From assembly GCF_026212465.1 (NCBI RefSeq), contig NC_080047.1, forward strand, positions 43,000,059 to 43,064,058: a DNA stretch of 64,000 bases, given 5' to 3'. The stretch comes from Amaranthus tricolor (taxonomy: Eukaryota > Streptophyta > Magnoliopsida > Caryophyllales > Amaranthaceae). The notes beneath the pieces are model-generated. The model was not told where the DNA came from, did not search any database, and was given only the letters and a program-made list of their open reading frames with translations. Of the stretch, positions 1-11,426 are shown one piece after another (the stretch's first letter is position 1; each line of letters starts with the position of its first letter). A program made the translations under genes and the position numbers.

Positions 1-640
1 TCTATTTATAGAGGGAACAGCCAGCAGTTACCATAGGCATAACGTCCACTATCTCACATATACCTCCACTACCCCACGTTCCCAAAACAAAAGGTGGTGG
101 AATTAAGAAAGTGTCTGGCTGTTATTTGCTCAAAGAAAAACCAGTTTCCTTAATGCTAAAAATAGCATAGGAGTTTAAAACATGAGATCCTAAAAAATAG
201 GAGATCTAAATCTAATTAAGAAAAAGTCTTGGGCTATTTTTAGAAAACCTAAAAATAGATTTGCCAACCAATTTATCAATAATTAAGCAATTAAATTAAT
301 TCTAAACCATTACATCAACTTAAAAACAAAAAATAATTAATTCGCAATTTTTCAGTCGATGCTATTCTTCAGACCTGCTACATAGGAACAACGTACTGTC
401 TCTAGCTTCAACTTCAGTCAGAATGTTCATTTTAGGAACAGTAGACTGTACGTCTACTTTGAACATTATAACACTTATCTAACATCTTGGACATATTAAG
501 ACATGTACATCTTCCACGAACCAAGTCATAGGCTTCATCAACGATTCAAACTAAATCGGATATATACCTACAAAACAATCTCTAAAATATGTTTGTTTAT
601 TTAAAAGTGAAGTCATCATCAAAACCTTAAGAGGCCAACA
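1..640 (-). repeat. 3' LTR of the Sirevirus-like element (partial)
   Basis: This stretch matches 9178-9818 almost base for base. I count about nine substitutions, all transitions, and one single-base indel near 590. The LTR edge is at 640, where the strand-reversed sequence starts TGTTGG next to the purine tract. The window starts inside the LTR at the TATA-like motif, so about 555 bases are missing. Confidence 0.95.
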
Positions 641-656
641 AATTCCCCCTTTTTGA
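641..656 (-). other. Polypurine tract next to the 3' LTR
   Basis: The minus strand has an A- and G-rich run including AAAAAGGGGGAATT directly before the TGTTGG start of the LTR. This is the expected primer for plus-strand DNA synthesis. A second purine-rich tract is seen near 1021-1050; extra tracts are typical of Sireviruses. Confidence 0.8.
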
Positions 657-1311
657 TGAGGACAAACTTTATAAACAAACTTAAGTAAAAAAGAGTAAAA
701 CAAAATTCTTAAAGCATACTAGAGATTAAAGCAACTCTAAATAACTTAGCAAATAACAAAATTCTTAAGTAATATGTTTAAAAATTTTCAAAATTAATTA
801 ATCTAAAACTTAAATGAAATAAACTAAAATTAATTAAACTGACATAATTAAACTAACATAATAAAACTAACACAAATTATTAAGTATTTTCCATCAACTT
901 GAAAACACAGATAATCATTAAGCTAGCATAAACTCAGCACATTATCATCAATAAGAAACAATATAAATCAACCAAGATATGTTACTGTGTATTCACTGCT
1001 CTTCTTAAGTTTGTGCATAATCTTCCCTCTTTTGTCATCAATCAAAAAGAATTGGGGTTATCAAACCTCAGCACAAACCATATAGATTTGTCAGTGATGA
1101 AAGCAAGAAACAATAATAAAAGGATGCACCATAAAAAGTAATCAAATCTGCATATTGTTAGTTGCCACAGACCATTAATAAAAGCAAAGAAAGAAAAGTA
1201 CCAATTGTTCAACATTACAACAACAATGTACCCCAAATGGTACAAAGTAAAAGGTGAAATTGTTTGTGAAATGTAACAGCCAATCAAATCTTAAAAACAT
1301 AGGGAGAGGGT
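657..1311. other. Non-coding tail of the retrotransposon between env-like region and 3' LTR
   Basis: AT-rich and without a convincing ORF; a short open frame at 1042-1287 has no recognisable domain. The purine-rich minus-strand tract near 1021-1050 (GATGACAAAAGAGGGAAGA-like) looks like an upstream secondary polypurine tract. Confidence 0.6.
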
Positions 1312-3000
1312 TCAAGGGGCAGTCTCTTCTTCATTCACATATTCGGTCTGCACTTCTACTGTATCCAACTTTGCACCAAGACGATGCTCCATCATGGTCA
1401 GTTGATCAACAATTGAAGTGAGTGAGACACGAACTTCATCTTGAAAAGCACTGAATTGAGACTGTAGATCATTAAGCTTGGAGAGAACAGAATGTGAAGA
1501 TACTGTAGGAATAGGATCAGCACAACCAATACCAGGAGATGATGGAAATGGTGGTGGTGTAAAGTGAATAGGTGATGGAGGTGGTGATGAAGTTTGATTT
1601 GGTGGTGGAGTGGTTGGCTTGGGTGAGAGAGGTTCGTTTGAAGTAGGCTCAGGAATGGTTTCAGAAGTGATATCATCAACCGTTACAGCCTTTTGTTTTG
1701 AGCAAGCCTCCTACTCTTCCTTTGAATAGCTTTACCCTTCCTCCTTAAGGCAATCACAACCTCTTCATCACTGGAATCATGACAGAGATCATGAGGCACT
1801 TCTTCTCCTAAAGCTTCTTCCTCTCCTTGTTCCCCCTCAGTTCTTGTCCCCTCCTCCTGTTCCCCTTCTTCATTGGGAACAGGCCCTTGTTCTTCCTCCT
1901 CTACTTCTTTTTCTTTTTATTTTTCTTCTTCTTCTTTTTCTTTCTTTTTTTTTATTTCCTTTTCAATTTCTTCTTCTTCTTCATCTATTTCCTCCTCATC
2001 AGAACCTATAACAACTACTTCTTCTGATTCATTTACTAACACCCCTTCATCATTTAATTTTAGATGCAAATTTTTCAGACACCTTGCACCAATTTTCATA
2101 TTGGTTCCCATTGGGAACTCCAGCCCCATCCAATGGTACACCAAACTTACGAAAAATCCATGTCAACAGCCCACCATAGCCAACAACATTCTTTTTCTCA
2201 ATACAGTCAGATAAATGCGATATCATCAAAGATGGAAAATTTATTTTTATTTGATTGTCCATGCAATAAATCAAAGTTGCATCACATAGACTCACCTTAC
2301 TCCTCTTAGAGTTTCGGGGCAAGATGAATCTTCGTGCTATATTATAGAGTAATTTATGCAATGGAGACAAGACATTGTGACTGATTTTACCCCTTTTTTG
2401 TTTAACCCCTAAAAACTTAAAAATCGTTTTTTCATTTATTCCAGAAAAAACTATCTTAGTACCAACACAGTATGTATCAAAACCAACATTCGGAATATTG
2501 AACCATTCTGCCAACAAAGCGCTGTTAAACTCTAATTTCATGTACGAAACCATACTAGAACACATTCCACATTCATTGGAGAAGTTTGAAATAAACTCTC
2601 GCATAATGTTTGGGAAAATGCGATTACAACTATACTCAGTCATCAAAACCTCCCATTCTTGAAATTTTAAAATAGTGTGGAGTTGAGGAAAGTGTGTAGA
2701 GTCATACTAGTACTTATCTACCCCAAATCCGACAGACATTTCCTTTGCAATCTCTTCAGCACTGTTAGGATCAACTTGCTTCAAACGCTTGGCCGTTTTG
2801 GAGGATGATTCACTTTTTGGTGAGAATGTTTTGCGTTTTGTTCCAATATTTTCAGTAGTTTCTTGGGATGGTAATGGTACATCTTCCAGTAATGGGGATG
2901 GATGAACAATTTTTAAAGGTTTTGGCTGGGTGTTTTGGTGAGATGTAGAGGCTTTCTTTCCTGATTTTGAAGTTTTCTTGCTTGATTTTGGTGTTTTCAT
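1312..3000 (-). pseudogene. Env-like ORF of the Sirevirus (broken)
   Basis: The span is 563 codons from the ATG at 3000 to the TGA at 1312-1314, and both ends are in the same frame. The N-terminal 97 residues are Lys/Ser/Pro-rich. An in-frame TAG (2707-2709) is followed by a block of about 200 residues (2646-2050) resembling the 'putative plant transposon protein' domain found in env-like and related retroelement ORFs. An acidic Glu/Lys-rich stretch (2144-1917) lies in another frame, so there is a frameshift near 2050-2144 and probably a second one in the E/K tract. The C-terminal part is Pro/Ser-rich, then a heptad-like stretch. Whether env-like ORFs of Sireviruses act as envelope proteins is not established. 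Domain assignment is from memory of family look. Confidence 0.7.
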
Positions 3001-3516
3001 GTTTGAATTTTGAAAGGTTGAGGAAGAAGAAGGACGGTTTCTTGAGACGGTTTTTGAAGAAGGCGTGTGAAGTGTGAAGTACGGGAAAGGTTAATAAAGC
3101 GGTGAAGTGACGGTTACCTCAAGTCCAATCCCCTTTAATGTTCTAATCATTGCTTTTGATATGGAAGGATTTTGAAGTGATGGGATTGAAAACCGTTTCC
3201 TATTGTTTTTAATTTCAGTTGGCCGTACATTTTTAAGAAAAATTTGAAATATGAATAAATTATGAATATTAAAATAAAATATGAAAACAAGATAGAAAAA
3301 GGATGAATTATGGAAAAAAAATTATAAAGAAAATAACGAACATATTGTTGTGGTCTGATCAAACTGACAACATGCAAACGAGAAAATATTCATAGTACAA
3401 ACTTCATTACGTGTTTACCTGATCCATGCAATAATTGATTTTCAATCAAAATTTTGAGGTTGATTCCTGACCCTCTTTTTTCATGATGCTTCATTGGAAA
3501 TTTTATGCAACCAACT
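3001..3516. other. Spacer between pol and the env-like ORF
   Basis: AT-rich spacer of the retrotransposon. An open frame at 3147-3377 (minus) has only low-complexity hydrophobic sequence and no recognisable domain, so I do not call it. Confidence 0.6.
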
Positions 3517-4380
3517 TTAGTGGAGCTTGATCATACCGAGTTCCAATCTCATCTTTTCATATTGTTCTCTTGGAAGTGGTTTGGTCAGAATGTCTGCAAC
3601 TTGTTCATTAGTATTAACATGCTTTAATATAATATTTTTGTTTTCTACATTATCCTTAAGAAAATGATGTCTAATATGTATGTGTTTAGCTCGTGAGTGA
3701 TGCACTGGATCTTTAGATATACATATGACACTGGTATTATCACAATAAATAGGAACACATTCAAATTTAATACCAAAATCTCTTAGTTGCTGTTTTATCC
3801 AAAGCATTTGGGAACAGCAAGCTGCTGCTGCCACGTATTCAGCTTCGGCTGTGGATAATGCAACCGTGTTTTGTTTCTTGGAACTCCATGAAACTAAACA
3901 AGAGCCAAGAAATTGTGCCATACCTGACGTGCTTTTTCTATTAACTAGATCACCTGCATAATCTGCATCACTAAAACCTTTTAAATCATAAACATCACTT
4001 TTAGGATAAAATAGGGACAAGTCGTCTGTTCCCTTCAAATATCTTAAAATTCGTTTGACTGCCGTGAGATGTGATTCTTTAGGATTTGATTGAAATCTAG
4101 CACATAAACCAACACTAAATGAAATATCGGGTCTACTTGCAGTTAGATATAATAAGGAACCTATCATGCCTCGATACATTGTTTGATCAATATTAGTTCC
4201 CTTTAAGTCTTCATCTAATCTAACATTTGTAGACATGGGTGTATGGTTGGTTTTAGCATTAGTTAGTCCATATTTCTTTAGAAGTTCTTTTATATATTTT
4301 TGTTGATGAATAAAAATACCATTTTCAGTTTGTTTAATTTGTAAACCAAGGAAGAAATTTAGTTCTCCCATCATGCTCAT
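3517..4380 (-). pseudogene. Copia pol: reverse transcriptase C-terminal part and RNase H
   Basis: This 287-codon open segment starts at the GELNFFLGLQIK block of copia reverse transcriptase. It continues through the ASRPDISF and RYLKGT motifs into RNase H (FSDADYAGD, STAEAEYVA, and the HIRHHF region), then ends with the usual ADILTKPLP tail and a stop at 3517-3519. The segment is out of frame with the upstream reverse transcriptase part. The join near 4378-4405 looks like a small deletion, so no intact enzyme is made from this copy. Confidence 0.9.
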
Positions 4381-5333
4381 TTCAAATTCTGTGCGTTAGC
4401 AAATTCCTTACATAATAAGTCATTAGTAGCACCAAAAATAATATCATCAACATAAATTTGAACAACCAAAATATGAGAACCTTTATTCTTAAAGAACAAG
4501 GTTTTGTCGATTTTTCCTCTAACAAAGTTATTTTGTATCAAAAACTTTGACAGTCTTTCATACCATTGCCTAGGAGCTTGCTTTAAGCCATATAGAGCTT
4601 TATCAAGCTTATAGACATGATCAGGACAAGAGGTATTCTCAAAACCTGGAGGTTGTTCAACAAACACTTCTTCATCAAGAAATCCATTTAAGAAAGCACA
4701 TTTCACATCCATTTGATATAGTTTAAAATTCATAAATGCAGCAAAAGAAATTAAAATTCTAATGGCCTCTAACCTTGCTACCGGAGCAAATGTCTCGGTA
4801 TAATCAATACCTTCTTGTTGATTGTACCCTTTGACCACGAGTCTTGCTTTGTTTCTTACAATTATTCCATGCTCATCTAGCTTATTCCGAAATACCCATT
4901 TCAGACCAATTACCTTCTTGTGTTTTGGTTTGGGTTCCAAGTGCCATACCTTATTTCTTTCAAATTCATTTAATTCATCTTGCATGGCTATTATCTATTC
5001 GGAATCCTTTAGAGCTTCTTCGTGATTTTTGGGTTCAAGTGATGATAGGAACGCAAAATGAGCACAAAAGTTTCTCAGTTGGGATCTGGTTTGTGTTCCT
5101 TTATTCATATCACTTATAATCAGATCAAGAGGATGATAACTTTGTTATTTCCAAGGTTTAGGCACAAATTCTCTGGAGGGAACAGTAGCATGTTCTGATT
5201 CAGCATCTTGATTTGCATTTTGTTCAGCTACTGGATCATCTTGGTCATCTGTGGGAACAGCTGGATTGGGAACAGTCTGCTGGTCCTGTTGTGCTGGCAG
5301 TTCCTGGATTTGGTCAGTTTCCCCTGCCTCTTC
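4377..5333 (-). pseudogene. Copia pol: integrase-RT linker and reverse transcriptase N-terminal part
   Basis: The longest open part (4377-4985) has the [41 protein letters not shown] and [11 protein letters not shown] motifs. It also has the catalytic YVDDIIFG motif, which carries two of the aspartates of the polymerase site. The linker above it is in the same frame but has stops at 4995-4997 (TAG) and 5145-5147 (TAA). The frame is lost at about 4378-4405, inside the reverse transcriptase. Confidence 0.9.
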
Positions 5334-6775
5334 TTATATTGACTGTTCACCTGCTGTTCCTGGATCTTGCATTTTAACTCCTTCATCATCTTCTTCTAAA
5401 TTTGCAAGACCTATTTTAATATTATTTGTTTCCTGTTCACTTGTTGAAAAGTTAGTTTCATCAAAAATTATGTGAATAGATTCCTCTACGCACATTGTTC
5501 TCTTATTATAAACTCTGTAAGCTTTGCTATGTGATGAATAACCGAGGAATACTGCTTCATCACTTCTTTCATCAAACTTACCTATATTTCGTTTACCATT
5601 CACATGAACAAAACATTTGCATCCAAACACACGAAAATAGGAAATATTTGGTTTAACACCTTTGAGTAATTCATAGGGTGTCTTAGAGGTGATTGGTCTT
5701 ATTAACACACGATTCAAAATATAGCATGCAGTATTGACGGCCTCGGCCCAAAAATTCCTAGGTAGACCACTAGCAATCAACATGGTTCTAGCCATTTCTT
5801 CTAAGGTTCTATTCTTCCTTTCCACCACTCCATTTTGTTGTGGTGTTCTAGGAGCGGAAAAATTATGATTTATAACATGTTCATTACAATAATTCATGAA
5901 GTTTGAGTTTTCAAATTCTTTGCCATGATCCAATCTAATGTGAACAATTAAATTATTGGTAGATTTTTGTATTTTATTAGCAAAAGATACAAACTCATCG
6001 AAAGCTTCATCTTTGCTTACTAAAAATAAGGTCCAAGTAAATCTACTAAAATCATCAACTATGACAAACACATATCTTTTGCCACTACAGCTTTGTGTTC
6101 TCATAGGTCCACATAGATCCATATGAATTAATTCTAATGGTCTAGAGGTAGTCACCAGAAACTTTGATTTAAAGGATGACCGCACTTGTTTTCCTTTAGC
6201 ACAAGGATCACAAATTTCATTTTTGAGGAATTTTTTTGCTGGTAATCCTCTTACTAGGTCTTTTGATCTTAAGGTGTTAATCAATGAATAGCTAGCATGA
6301 CCTAGACGCTTGTGCCAAAGAAGTGGGTCTTCTTCTATAACGCTTAAACACGTTAGACTGTTTCTGGGAACAGTGTCCAAGTCCACCACATAGGTGTTCC
6401 CTTTTCTGATTCCCTCTAGTACAGGGTCTCTTGTGTTGTTCCTAGAAATTATACATCGTTCAGAAGAAAACTTAACAGAGTTACCTTTGTCACAAAATTG
6501 AGAAATACTTAAAAAATTGTGTTTTAGATTCTCGACTAAAAATACATTATCAATGGCATGGGAGTTTGATCTTCCAACTTTTCCTTTGGCGATTATTTCA
6601 CCCTTCATATTATCACCGAAGGTTACAGTTCCCCCATCATACGCTTCAAGTGAGAGAAATCTAGATTTATCACCCGTCATGTGCTTGGAACACCCACTGT
6701 CGAGATACCATGAGTTGTTCCCCCTCACTTGAACCTGCAAAGCAAACTAATGGTTAAGTTTAGGAACCCAGTCAG
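5334..6775 (-). pseudogene. Copia pol: protease and integrase
   Basis: From 6740 downwards the frame encodes the aspartic-protease site (WYLDSGCSKHMTGD) and the GAG-pre-integrase block with LWHKRLGHAS. The integrase core follows, with Asp in the DLCGP region, Asp in the RLDHGKEF region and Glu in QQNGVVERKNRT, then the GVKPNISYFRVFGCKCF block. The frame is continuous with gag but is separated from it by a TAG at 6747-6749. It stops at a TAA at 5334-5336. Confidence 0.92.
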
Positions 6776-8555
6776 CCTTGGGTTCCCTGTCGATTGAATC
6801 ATGTTTCTCAATCCATATGCATTCGACATAAGTTTTATTTGCTTTAGTGTGCTGTTCCCTTTTTACACATTGATAATTTAGGTGTCCAATTTTACCAAAA
6901 AAGGAACAGATTTTACTACTAGGGAGATCTACATATACCTTTTTCCTTTTTTCATTCTTAACATAACCTAGACCTTCTTTACTCTTGGTTTTAGCATTTA
7001 GAATTCATTTGAGAATTTCATTGATTTTCCCTTTTCCTCTTAAGTTCATTTGATCTTTTAGAAACTTATTTTCTTTTTCATATGATTCTAATTTTAATTT
7101 TATTTCTTGAAATTCCGTGCTAAACACATGAGTGGTTTTATCATTTTCAACCAATTTTAATCCTAGCAATTTGTTTTGATTTAATTCAATGTTAAGAATA
7201 ATGAAATCCTGTTTTAATTTCTCCAATTGTTCTTTTAAAATGATATTCTTATCTAACAAATCAAAAAATCTACTTTGCACATCGATCCTAAATGAATTTA
7301 GGTATGAGATATGATCTTTACTTAAGTTAAGGTCTTTCTCAATTTGGAGACACTTAGCTGTTTTTTCATTCAACTTTTCTTGTGTCTCTAACAGCAATTT
7401 GATTAATTTATTCTTACTTAAATTAGACAGTTGTTTAGGAGATGGACTAGAAGACATTACCTCTTTTTCCTTAGACTCTTCATGAGATGCCATGAGACAT
7501 AGGTTTGTTGTTTCTTCTTCCACTGGAGCTTCTGTCTCAGCCTCGCTCTCCGTATCACCCCAAGCTGCGATCATTGCCTTTCTAAAATCAGTTTTGAAGT
7601 TTCCCTTCTTATATTGTTTTCCAACTTCTCTTGTTTTTCCCTTGCCCTTCTCATTTTTCCATTGAGGGCAATCCTTGATGAAGTGATCAGTGCTCCCACA
7701 CTTGTGGCATTCAAAATTTGTCTTCAAGTTAGCAGTTCCTTTTTCTTTGTTGTTTCTTTGATTTCTATATCTGCTGTTCCTGAAGAATTTTTTGAATTTA
7801 CGTGCCAACATAGCAGCTTCCTCTTCACCAGCGTCTGACTCTTCACTATCATCTGCTGCCAGAGCCAGTCCTTTTATATGGGAACTATCAGCTGTTCCCA
7901 AATGCAATTCATGAGTCATGAGGGAACCAGCCAACTCTTCCAAATTAAACTTGGTGAAATCTTTGGACTCCTGGATGGCTGTGACCTTAGCTCTCCAGCG
8001 TTCGTCTTGAGGAAGACTCCTAAGTATTTTCCTAACTTGTTCATCAACGGGAATAATCTTACCGAGAGAGACCAATTCATTCGTGATATTTGTGAACCTG
8101 GTGAACATCTCTTGAATGTTCTCTCTAGGTTCCATAACAAACCTTTCATATTTGGACATTAGGAGGTCAATCTTGGAGCGCTTCACTTCGCTGGTACCTT
8201 CATGGATAACTTCCAGCAGGTCCCAAATCTGCTTGGTAGTTTTGCAACCCATAATACGATTGTGTTCATTGGGTCCAAGACCACAGTGAAGCAATTTGAT
8301 AGCAAGAGCGTTCATCTCCATCTTTTGAAAATCTTCTTTTTCATATTCAGTGATTGGTTTTGGAACAGCTTCATTGTTGGAGTTGATGGTCGTCACCTCA
8401 AAGTCTCCAATTTCAATGACTCTCCAAACTGGATAGTTTTCGGCCTTTATGAAGATTTACATTCTATTTTTCCAGTAAGTATAGAATTTTCCATCAAACA
8501 TGGGTGGCCTTTGTGTGGAGTACCCCTCTTCCATGCGCTCGTTCATCTTCAACAT
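6776..8555 (-). pseudogene. Copia gag (nucleocapsid polyprotein), broken by stops
   Basis: The longest open part is 7005-8396. Reading upstream in the same frame, the natural start is an ATG at 8555 or 8546, but a TAA at 8457-8459 lies between. Conserved parts are the UBN2-type gag core (IWDLLEVIHEGT and MFTRFTNITNELVSLGK), a zinc knuckle CHKCGSTDHFIKDC, and a long heptad-rich tail at 7450-7010. A TGA at 7005-7007 ends the open part. Beyond it the frame continues into a second knuckle-like motif near 6880-6910, in which one cysteine is replaced by phenylalanine. Gag would form the virus-like particle, but this copy can give only fragments. Confidence 0.88.
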
Positions 8556-8608
8556 CTCTGTGGGAACAGGATACTGCTCTCAGGGTTTCCTGATTAAATG
8601 AGGAACAT

Positions 8609-8621
8609 GGCTCTGATACCA
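8609..8621 (-). other. Primer binding site (initiator-Met tRNA)
   Basis: The minus strand reads TGGTATCAGAGCC two bases after the LTR edge. This is the usual plant Ty1-copia primer site, complementary to the 3' end of the initiator methionine tRNA. Confidence 0.9.
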
Positions 8622-8623
8622 AT

Positions 8624-9818
8624 TGTTGGAATATGAAGAGATGATCAAATGCAACAAGAGGGGAGGTGAATTGTTGTGTATTGAGTTGTACTACGTTTTT
8701 GCTCTAACTTGCGGAATTTTAACAAACAAAATAAAACTTAAGCTTAAGAAGCAAGAAATAAAAAGAGACAAAGATTTTACGTGGAAACCTTCTTGGCCTA
8801 ATAAGAAGGAAAAACCACGACCCCCGGGATTTCAAAATTCTCACTATGTTTAGGCAATTAATTACAATTACACAAAACAATGTATGCTTCACTTGAAGCT
8901 TCTCTACTCTAGGCCTAATTCTCTTTCTCTACTTTCTCTTTCTCTTTCTCTTCTCACGTTTCTTTTCTCTAATTCCCTTAGACTTCCCACAAGTCTAATT
9001 ACAACAAATCACTCATTAACCCTTACAAGGCCAATTTTCAAGAGGATTACAATTAAAATAATTACTTAAGAAAAATATAATAAGTTGATTGACATGTAAA
9101 AACTGAAAATATTTTTCTTAATTTGATCTCCCTTTTATGGACACTCTTGAATGAATTTTGGTTCGAGCAAAGTTCCTTCTATTTATAGAGGGAACAGCCA
9201 GCAGTTACCATAGGCATAACGTCCACTATCTCACACATACCTCCACTACCCCACGTTCTCAAAACAAAAGGTGGTGGAATTAAGAAAGTGTCCGGCTGTT
9301 ATTTGCTCAAAGAAAAACCAGTTTCCTTAATGCTAAAAATAGCATAGGAGTTTAAAACATAAGATCCTAAAAAATAGGAGATCTAAATCTAATTAAGAAA
9401 AAGTCTTGGGCTATTTTTAGAAAACCTAAAAATAGATTTGCCAACCAATTTATCAATAATTAAGCAATTAAATTAATTCTAAACCATTACATCAACTTAA
9501 AAACAGAAAATAATTAATTCGCAATTTTTCAATCGATGCTATTCTTCAGACCTGCTACATAGGAACAACGTACTGTCTCCAGTTTCAACTTCAGTCAGAA
9601 TGTTCATTTTAGGAACAGTAGACTGTACGTCTACTTTGAACATTATAACACTTATCTAACATCTTGGACATATTAAGACATGTACATCTTCCACGAACCA
9701 AGTCATAGGCTTCATCAACGATTCAAACTAAATCGGATATATACCTACAAAACAATCTCTAAAAATATGTTTGTTTATTTAAAAGTGAAGTCATCATTAA
9801 AACCTTAAGAGGCCAACA
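8624..9818 (-). repeat. 5' LTR of the Sirevirus-like element (complete)
   Basis: The 1195-bp LTR starts TGTTGGCC on the minus strand at 9818 and ends CCAACA at 8624, giving TG...CA termini. It adjoins the primer binding site. A TATA-like CTATAAATAG on the minus strand at about 9177-9187 is the likely core promoter of the element. Confidence 0.95.
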
Positions 9819-9823
9819 CAAGA

Positions 9824-10330
9824 CAAAGCATGTTCGATTATATGTTTAAAGTTAACGTCATCATTAAGATTATTGGCACTTGCTTTAACGCACACACATA
9901 CACACACGTGTTTAAGTTCACTTCAATTAACTTCAGTAGTCTTATCTAGTTAAAAAAAAAAGTAAATACTAACATATCTAAAAATAGTAAATTATTGATA
10001 AATATGACATAAAATTTAAAATAATTTTTACAAATAATTAAATAGAATAATCTATACGATATTGGTTTTTTGATGGAGAAAATATTAATATATATGTTCC
10101 ACTTAACTCTACAATATACAAGGAACTGAAGGGCCAACCCTAATTATTTTAGCAAATTCTAATTGCTAACTTACAAATGTAATGAAAACTTGTTTCGGCT
10201 AATCATTGTATACGGAAAAAATTAAACTATCATTATTAGCCATTATTTATTTAAGTTTACAATACATTTAGTATTAAAATAGAACTACTCAAAAAAAAAA
10301 GATAATATTAAAACAGAAAAAAGAAAAAAA
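9824..10330. other. Intergenic DNA, nothing recognised
   Basis: AT-rich. A CACACA-rich spot lies near 9890-9910 and A-runs near 10290-10334. The open frame on the minus strand at 9946-10137 has no recognisable features. Confidence 0.6.
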
Positions 10331-11426
10331 AAAATTTTACATGGTAGCATTGAATTTTCATTAAACGAAAATAGTAGTGTTTTTGTAAGATTTTTCCACA
10401 TGATAGTATTCAGTTTATGCGCTATCTAACTAATGTAGCATTATCAGTTAAATTCTTGTCTGATTCCGTTTAATTCATCATTTTGACGTTGCTACCCTTA
10501 CTAATTAAGTGTTGATTGTTGTCTTTATAATTTGCCTTTAATCATTTTTATTCAGCAACACAGTTAGCTTTCTTCCCTAAACGATTTTTCCACAATTTTC
10601 ACCATATTCTTCCCTGACATTAGTAATAGTTTTATGGCAAATGATCCATGTTGTTGGTACAGCAAGAGATAACAATCTTACCTTGGTGGATTATCAAGCA
10701 CATCGCGTTTGCGAACCCCTGAAGAAAAAATGTAGTCAAAAATACAAAACCATCATTTTCCTATCAATATTCTATACAATCCATCAAAATTAGAGACTTA
10801 GACTACAGAAATCCAGAAGCAAGTGTGGCTTGAAACATCTCAGAGAGCCCAAGTTTTCAAAAGCTGGGCGAATTCTCGAATCTGAAAATTCAGTTAATCA
10901 CAACACCTTTTTAATAACCAATGTTCAAATCTATTAAACTATGAGACAAAAACTCAAAGGTAGAGCTAAATATGTTGCCCAATCTATTGGTTGAATTGAG
11001 GGTCTGAAATATTGGTTACATTACTTTTTATTTGAGTTACTTTTTTTTTTTTATGTCGAAAATAAATTAAGAGTCAAACAACAAAATATGGTGTATGTGT
11101 GTTCGGCCCCTAAAAACAAAGAAAGTTCAGGGAAGAATATGGTGCTTCAAAATGGTGTAAATGGTGGAAAAATCGTTTAGGGAAGAAAGCTAGCTGTATT
11201 GCTGCATATAAATAGTTTAGGGTAATAAATTATAAAGACAACAATTAACACTTTGTATTGGTAGAAATGTTAAAATGATAAATTAAACAGAATTAGGCAA
11301 GAATTTAACTGATAATTCTATATTAGTTAAACAGTGCATAAATTAGATGCTATCATGTGAAAAAATCTTACAAAGATGTTATCACTCGCGTTTCATAAAA
11401 GTTCTATACCACTATGTAGATTTTCC
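10331..11426. mobile_element. Long-inverted-repeat (MULE-like or foldback) element, copy 1
   Basis: The first ~290 bases (10331-10625) and last ~290 (11130-11426) are inverted copies of each other. They share segments such as TTCTTCCCTAAACGATTTTT (its reverse complement lies near 11170) and ACATGGTAGCAT-type ends. The 500-bp middle has no ORF. Copy 2 at 19660-20332 has related arms. Long inverted arms and a non-coding core fit a non-autonomous MULE, but I see no clean target duplication here. Confidence 0.7.

Larger units (their letters stand above)
1..9818 (-). mobile_element. Sirevirus-like Ty1-copia LTR retrotransposon (minus strand, 3' LTR truncated by window edge)
   Basis: The order on the minus strand is LTR (9818-8624), initiator-Met tRNA primer site, gag, protease, integrase, reverse transcriptase, RNase H, an env-like region, purine tract and second LTR (640-1). 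Integrase before reverse transcriptase defines Ty1-copia. The LTR of about 1.2 kb, long gag, env-like ORF after pol and repeated purine tracts are hallmarks of the plant Sirevirus lineage. If both LTRs are the same length, the whole element is about 10.4 kb, with roughly 0.55 kb outside the window. Gag and pol share one reading frame with six in-frame stops, followed by a frameshift in the reverse transcriptase, so this copy cannot make a full polyprotein. The target-site duplication cannot be checked; the 5 bases after the outer LTR edge are CAAGA. Confidence 0.95.

Noticed and set aside
1042..1287. Minus-strand hydrophobic open frame in the retrotransposon tail
   Set aside because: No recognisable domain; sits in the purine-tract region between the env-like ORF and LTR.
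1827..2309. Plus-strand open frames over the acidic stretch
   Set aside because: Antisense of the Glu/Lys-rich part of the env-like ORF; Ser/Phe-rich low complexity.
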